From Mycolicibacterium frederiksbergense (lineage in GTDB: Bacteria > Actinomycetota > Actinomycetes > Mycobacteriales > Mycobacteriaceae), in the NCBI RefSeq assembly GCF_029893345.1, contig NZ_JARXVE010000002.1, positions 682,001-746,000 on the forward strand: a DNA stretch of 64,000 bases, written 5' to 3'. Position 1 is the first letter of the stretch, and every line of letters starts with the position of its first letter. A program made the position numbers and the translations under genes. The notes below the pieces were generated by a model. That model ran no database searches and had not been told where the DNA came from. It worked only from the letters and a program-made list of their open reading frames with translations. Positions 60,065-64,000 of this stretch are shown piece by piece.

Positions 60065-60748
60065 ATGCGTGCGGTGCTTTGGGACATGGACGGCACCCTC
60101 GTCGACTCCGAAAAGCTGTGGGACATCGGGATGCACGCGCTGTATGCGCGGATGGGCGGGGTGCTCAGCGACGAGGTGCGGGAATCGACGGTCGGCGGCT
60201 CGTCCGAGAGCGTGATGCGCATCATCTACGACGACCTGGGGCTGGAGCCCGACCCGGCCGCGATGGCCGAATCGGCGGATTGGTTGCACGACTACATCGG
60301 TGAGCTGTTCGAGCAGGGCCTGCCATGGCGACCCGGCGCCCAGGAGATGCTCGACGGGCTCACCGCCGCGGGAGTGCCGATGGCATTGGTCACCAACACC
60401 CGGCGTGGACTCACCGAACAGGCGCTGAAAAGCATTGGCAGCCATTACTTCACGGTGAGCGTGTGCGGCGACGAGGTGGAACAGGCCAAGCCGGCACCCG
60501 ATCCGTACCTACGGGCCGCGCATCTGCTCGGGGTGCCGGCCGGGCATTGCCTGGCGGTGGAGGATTCGGTCACCGGAACGGCAGCGGCCGAAGCGGCCGG
60601 TTGCCCGGTGCTGGTGGTACCCAACGATGTCGAGGTACCCGCCGGCCCACGACGCAAACACGCCGAGACGCTCAGCACGCTCGCCGTCGCCGACCTGCGG
60701 ACAATCCACGCGCAACTGGCCGCCGATCCGGGTGCGCCCAGCGCCTGA
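60065..60748 (+). CDS. HAD-superfamily phosphatase/phosphomutase
   Basis: A 227-residue class I HAD hydrolase with an alpha-helical cap. Motif I is VLWDMDGTLVDSE (nucleophile Asp), motif II ALVTNTRRGL (Thr), motif III Lys in EVEQAKPAPDPYL, and motif IV VEDSVTGTAAAEAAG. Subgroup resembles beta-phosphoglucomutase/phosphoglycolate-phosphatase-like enzymes; substrate cannot be assigned. ATG 60056 in the same frame is also possible. I believe the gene follows metH in related fast-growing species. Confidence 0.88.
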   Translation: MRAVLWDMDGTLVDSEKLWDIGMHALYARMGGVLSDEVRESTVGGSSESVMRIIYDDLGLEPDPAAMAESADWLHDYIGELFEQGLPWRPGAQEMLDGLTAAGVPMALVTNTRRGLTEQALKSIGSHYFTVSVCGDEVEQAKPAPDPYLRAAHLLGVPAGHCLAVEDSVTGTAAAEAAGCPVLVVPNDVEVPAGPRRKHAETLSTLAVADLRTIHAQLAADPGAPSA

Positions 60749-60847
60749 GGCGCCCCGAATACAGCTGTCGGATATTGGCCCTACCTGCGGGCTCTCTGTG
60801 CCATGGTGATGACGACTGGTCACGCAATGGTGCGGAGAGGACAGGTC

Positions 60848-62293
60848 ATGTCACACGGTCCGGTAAGTGATGGCACACCGTCGATCTACGACGACGACTA
60901 CTTCTCGTCCGGACGCAGAGCGGTGCGCATCGCGGCGGTCGCGGCGCTGGGCGGGTTGCTGTTCGGCTACGACAGCGCGGTGATCAACGGTGCGGTGGAT
61001 GCCGTCCAGAAGCATTTCGTCATCGACAACAAGATCCTGGGCTTCGCGGTGGCTTCGGCACTGCTGGGGGCGGCCGTCGGCGCGCTGACGGCGGGCCGGA
61101 TCGCCGACCGGATCGGCCGGCTCGCGGTGATGAAGATCGCCGCGGTGCTCTTCCTCATCAGCGCGATCGGCACCGGCCTGGCGCCCAGCGTCTGGGCGGT
61201 GGTGCTGTTTCGCATCGTCGGCGGTATCGGTGTGGGCATCGCATCGGTGATCGCCCCGGCCTACATCGCCGAAACCTCACCGGCGGGCATCCGCGGCCGG
61301 CTGGGATCCCTGCAGCAGTTGGCGATCGTGTCCGGGATCTTCCTGTCCCTGGCCATCGACGCGCTGCTGGCCCACCTCGCCGGTGACGCGACCAAGGACC
61401 TGTGGCTGAATCTGCAGGCCTGGCGGTGGATGTTCCTACTGATGGCGGTTCCCGCCGTCGTGTACGGCCTGCTGACTTTCACGATTCCCGAGTCGCCGCG
61501 GTATCTGGTTGCCACACACCGCATTCCGGAAGCCCGCAAGGTGCTCTCGCGGCTGTTGGGGGAGAAGAACCTGGAAATCACCATCAGTCGCATCGCGGAC
61601 ACCCTCAGGCAGGAGACGCCACCGTCGTGGCGAGATCTACGCAAACCTGGCGGCGGGATCTACGGGATCGTATGGGTGGGCCTGGGCCTGTCGGTGTTTC
61701 AACAGTTCGTCGGCATCAACGTCATTTTCTACTACTCAAATGTGTTGTGGCAGGCCGTCGGATTCAACGAAAGCTCGTCATTCATCATCACGGTGATCAC
61801 CTCGGTGACCAACATCGCCACCACGTTGATCGCCATCGCGTTGATCGACAAGATCGGCCGCAAGCCGCTGCTGCTGATCGGGTCGGCGGGCATGGCGGTG
61901 ACGCTGGGCACCATGGCGTTGATCTTCGGCACGGCGACCCAGGTGGGCGGGCAGCCGCATCTGGGCGGCATCACCGGCCCGATCGCCCTGGTCGCCGCCA
62001 ATTTGTTCGTGGTGGCGTTCGGCATGTCATGGGGCCCGGTGGTGTGGGTGCTGCTCGGGGAGATGTTCCCCAACCGGATCCGGGCCGCCGCGCTGGGCCT
62101 GGCCGCGGCTGGGCAGTGGGCGGCAAACTGGTTGATCACCGTGTCGTTCCCCGAACTGCGCAATGTGCTCGGCGGGGCGTACGGCTTCTACGCGATCTGT
62201 GCGGTGCTGTCGTTCCTGTTCGTCTGGCGTTGGGTCGAGGAGACCAAGGGCAAGAACCTCGAGGACATGCACGCCGACGCGTTGAGCGATTAG
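60848..62293 (+). CDS. glcP: Sugar:proton symporter of the MFS sugar-porter family, probably glucose permease
   Basis: A 481-residue 12-helix transporter. Sugar-porter signatures are GLLFGYDSAVINGA in helix 1, RIADRIGRLAVMK (loop 2-3), PAYIAETSPAGIRGRLGSLQQL, PESPRYLV after helix 6, QQFVGINVIFYYSN in helix 7, DKIGRKPLLL (loop 8-9), and VEETKGKNLEDM after helix 12. M. smegmatis has a characterised glucose permease, GlcP (msmeg4187), close to metH as I recall, so this is probably its orthologue. ATG 60848 follows GGAGAGGACAGG; earlier ATGs lack a site. Its stop overlaps the stop of the converging gene. Confidence 0.87.
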   Translation: MSHGPVSDGTPSIYDDDYFSSGRRAVRIAAVAALGGLLFGYDSAVINGAVDAVQKHFVIDNKILGFAVASALLGAAVGALTAGRIADRIGRLAVMKIAAVLFLISAIGTGLAPSVWAVVLFRIVGGIGVGIASVIAPAYIAETSPAGIRGRLGSLQQLAIVSGIFLSLAIDALLAHLAGDATKDLWLNLQAWRWMFLLMAVPAVVYGLLTFTIPESPRYLVATHRIPEARKVLSRLLGEKNLEITISRIADTLRQETPPSWRDLRKPGGGIYGIVWVGLGLSVFQQFVGINVIFYYSNVLWQAVGFNESSSFIITVITSVTNIATTLIAIALIDKIGRKPLLLIGSAGMAVTLGTMALIFGTATQVGGQPHLGGITGPIALVAANLFVVAFGMSWGPVVWVLLGEMFPNRIRAAALGLAAAGQWAANWLITVSFPELRNVLGGAYGFYAICAVLSFLFVWRWVEETKGKNLEDMHADALSD

Positions 62294-62814
62294 CTCCGGG
62301 CCGGCGGATCGGTCGGCAGCGGCGCAGGGACGAAGTCATCGATATAGGGCGCAGCGCCGACGGTGCGGGCGACCTCGACTGCCGCCTCGATCAGCTTCTC
62401 GGGGGAGATGGCGCGGTGGGCCAGATAAACCTCACAGTGCCCGACGACCACCCAGACGCTGGACAGCTGGACCTGCACCAGCGCGAATTCGTCGGGCGCT
62501 TCGCGCCGTACCTCGTAGGAGCCGGCGTTCGGCGTGCGCAGGTCCAACCGTTCGAGCGTGGCGTCGGCGCCGTACCGGAGCTGTTCGGTTTCTTCGGCGA
62601 AGTCAGCGACCGGGAGGACGGAGATGGTCAGGGTCGGTGCTGTGGTGGCGTCGGCGCCCCAGGACGCCGACAAACAGTCGATCGGGCGGATCGGGTTGGC
62701 GACGCGATTGCTCTGGACCAAGCCGCCGACCGGCAGGTGCTTGCTCAAGATCGCGCGGATCGCCGTGACCCGCGCAGTGTAGGTGGGCAGCCGCTGGCCG
62801 ACTGGTTCGCTCAC
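62290..62814 (-). CDS. Hypothetical protein, about 174 residues
   Basis: A soluble protein without recognised motifs; the C-terminal half (SYEVRREAPDEFALVQVQLSSVWVVVGHCEVYLAHRAISPEKLIEAAVEVARTVG) suggests a small alpha/beta domain. It has no signal peptide and ends in a Pro-rich tail. GTG 62814 is chosen, because the longer frame runs into the start region of hisE. It is convergent with glcP with overlapping stops and divergent from hisE across 37 nt. Function unknown. Confidence 0.65.
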   Translation of the reverse strand: MSEPVGQRLPTYTARVTAIRAILSKHLPVGGLVQSNRVANPIRPIDCLSASWGADATTAPTLTISVLPVADFAEETEQLRYGADATLERLDLRTPNAGSYEVRREAPDEFALVQVQLSSVWVVVGHCEVYLAHRAISPEKLIEAAVEVARTVGAAPYIDDFVPAPLPTDPPARS

Positions 62815-62851
62815 CCTTCTATTGCACCCCACAAAGTGACCCCTGCCGAGC

Positions 62852-63133
62852 ATGAAACAATTCATGGTCGTGAAGACCTTCGAGGCCCTGTTTGGCGAAC
62901 TCAGCGACAAAGCGCGCACCAGACCTGCCGGCAGCGGCACGGTCGCCGCACTTGACGCCGGCGTCCATGGGCTCGGCAAGAAGATCCTGGAGGAGGCCGG
63001 CGAAGTATGGCTGGCCGCTGAGCATGAGAGCGACGAGGCGCTGGCCGAGGAGGTCAGCCAGTTGCTGTACTGGACCCAGGTGCTGATGATCTCCCGGGGC
63101 CTGACCCTCGACGACGTCTACCGGAAGCTGTGA
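62852..63133 (+). CDS. hisE: Phosphoribosyl-ATP pyrophosphohydrolase HisE
   Basis: A 93-residue all-alpha MazG-like hydrolase for the second step of histidine synthesis. The metal-binding motif is [31 protein letters not shown] (EExxE...ExxD type, positions 44-74). The length equals M. tuberculosis HisE. hisG follows with at most a short overlap. Confidence 0.96.
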   Translation: MKQFMVVKTFEALFGELSDKARTRPAGSGTVAALDAGVHGLGKKILEEAGEVWLAAEHESDEALAEEVSQLLYWTQVLMISRGLTLDDVYRKL

Positions 63134-63147
63134 AAGTGGCCGATCAG

Positions 63148-64000
63148 ATGTTGCGGGTCGCGGTCCCCAACAAGGGTTCGCTCAGCGAGTCGGCCGGCGA
63201 GATTCTCGCCGAGGCCGGTTACCGGCGTCGGCGTGATCCCAAGGATCTGACCGTCGTCGATCCGGTCAACAACGTCGAGTTCTTTTTTCTGCGCCCCAAG
63301 GACATCGCGATCTACGTCGGCTCTGGCCAGCTCGATCTTGGCATCACCGGCCGTGATCTGGCCGCCGACTCCGATGCGCCGGTGCGTGAACGCCTGTCGC
63401 TGGGATTCGGCAACTCCACGTTCCGGTACGCCGGTCCGGCGGGACGGAACTGGACCGCGCAGGATTTGGCGGGCAAGCGCATCGCCACATCGTTTCCGAA
63501 CCTGGTTCGCAAAGACCTCGCGGCGCAGGGCCTCGACGCCACCGTCATCCGGCTCGACGGCGCGGTGGAGATCTCCATCCAGCTCGGGGTCGCCGACGTG
63601 ATCGCCGATGTGGTCGGCTCGGGCCGCACCCTGGGCCTGCACAATCTGGTGGCGTTCGGTGCGCCGCTGTGCGAGTCGGAGGCCGTGCTGATCGAACGCG
63701 ACGGTGTCGAGGGCGATGGCAATGCGGCGGCGCGTGACCAGTTGACCGCCCGGGTGCAGGGCGTGGTGTTCGGCCAGCAGTACCTGATGCTGGATTACGA
63801 CTGCCCGCGTTCGGTTTTGGACCAGGTCACCGCGGTGACACCGGGGCTGGAGTCGCCGACCATCGCGCCGTTGGCCGATCCGGATTGGGTGGCGGTGCGG
63901 GCCTTGGTGCCGCGCCGTGACGTCAACGCCATCATGGACAAGATCGCTGCCATAGGCGCCAAAGCGATACTCGCATCGGATATTCGGTTCTGCCGTTTCT
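63148..64000 (+). CDS. hisG: ATP phosphoribosyltransferase HisG, long form (stop codon cut off)
   Basis: The committed enzyme of histidine synthesis. All 284 codons are present up to ASDIRFCRF; only the first base of the stop lies inside the window. The PRPP site is [17 protein letters not shown], and the C-terminal ACT-like domain ([28 protein letters not shown]) identifies the long form that is feedback-inhibited by histidine. ATG 63148 ([10 protein letters not shown]) matches the M. tuberculosis start; GTG 63130, overlapping the hisE stop, is an in-frame alternative. Confidence 0.95.
   Translation, partial: MLRVAVPNKGSLSESAGEILAEAGYRRRRDPKDLTVVDPVNNVEFFFLRPKDIAIYVGSGQLDLGITGRDLAADSDAPVRERLSLGFGNSTFRYAGPAGRNWTAQDLAGKRIATSFPNLVRKDLAAQGLDATVIRLDGAVEISIQLGVADVIADVVGSGRTLGLHNLVAFGAPLCESEAVLIERDGVEGDGNAAARDQLTARVQGVVFGQQYLMLDYDCPRSVLDQVTAVTPGLESPTIAPLADPDWVAVRALVPRRDVNAIMDKIAAIGAKAILASDIRFCRF

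Overview
The window is high-G+C DNA from a mycobacterium, most likely a fast-growing environmental (Mycolicibacterium-type) species. Gene order follows, in reverse orientation, the M. tuberculosis segment from plsC (Rv2182c) to hisG (Rv2121c), and many proteins match their M. tuberculosis counterparts closely as I remember them. PE/PPE genes, insertion sequences and CRISPR arrays are absent. Nitrate assimilation and sugar-uptake genes typical of free-living species are present. All M. tuberculosis comparisons are from memory, not from a search.

Layout. Positions 1-11.8 kb hold envelope and lipid genes: an acyltransferase, the lipomannan/lipoarabinomannan mannosyltransferases MptC and MptA, a prenyl diphosphate synthase, lipoprotein LppM, kinase PknL with its partner DNA-binding protein, type II DAHP synthase (aroG) and RNase AS. 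Positions 12.1-32.9 kb hold the division and cell-wall (dcw) cluster: mraZ, rsmH, ftsL, pbpB, murE, murF, mraY, murD, ftsW, murG, murC, ftsQ, ftsZ, pgeF, yggS, sepF, yggT and wag31. Most of these genes overlap by 4 nt (ATGA or GTGA). A 10-bp-period array of MraZ-type boxes precedes mraZ. Positions 33-42 kb hold a phosphoribosyltransferase, a glutamine amidotransferase, a large nitrate reductase-flavoreductase fusion and a convergent LuxR-type ATPase regulator. Positions 42-54 kb hold a tRNA-Leu, an M20 peptidase, a PEBP protein, pyrD, lppL, uppP, a mycothiol-associated set ending in cysQ and mshC, and an SDR oxidoreductase.

The most unusual part is 54.9-59.2 kb. Next to the PAC2-family gene, where mycobacteria carry metH, lies a decayed 5' fragment of the native actinobacterial metH, with an internal deletion and frameshifts. 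Directly behind it is a complete metH of the E. coli type. That gene has a -10 element, a leader that folds as an S-adenosylhomocysteine (SAH) riboswitch, and a ribosome-binding site that can be masked by a hairpin competing with the riboswitch pseudoknot. I read this as replacement of the native methionine synthase by a transferred gene that brought its own riboswitch.

The right end (59.2-64 kb) has an NmrA-like reductase, a HAD phosphatase, a glucose-permease-type transporter, a small unknown protein, and hisE-hisG. hisG is cut one base into its stop codon by the window end.

Global features. Many starts lie 6-7 nt after a TANNNT -10 element, implying leaderless mRNAs. Several convergent gene pairs share or abut their stop codons with no terminator between them. 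Intergenic stretches over 300 bp occur only at 11802-12241 (terminator plus MraZ boxes) and 54901-55399 (tandem repeat, metH remnant, riboswitch).
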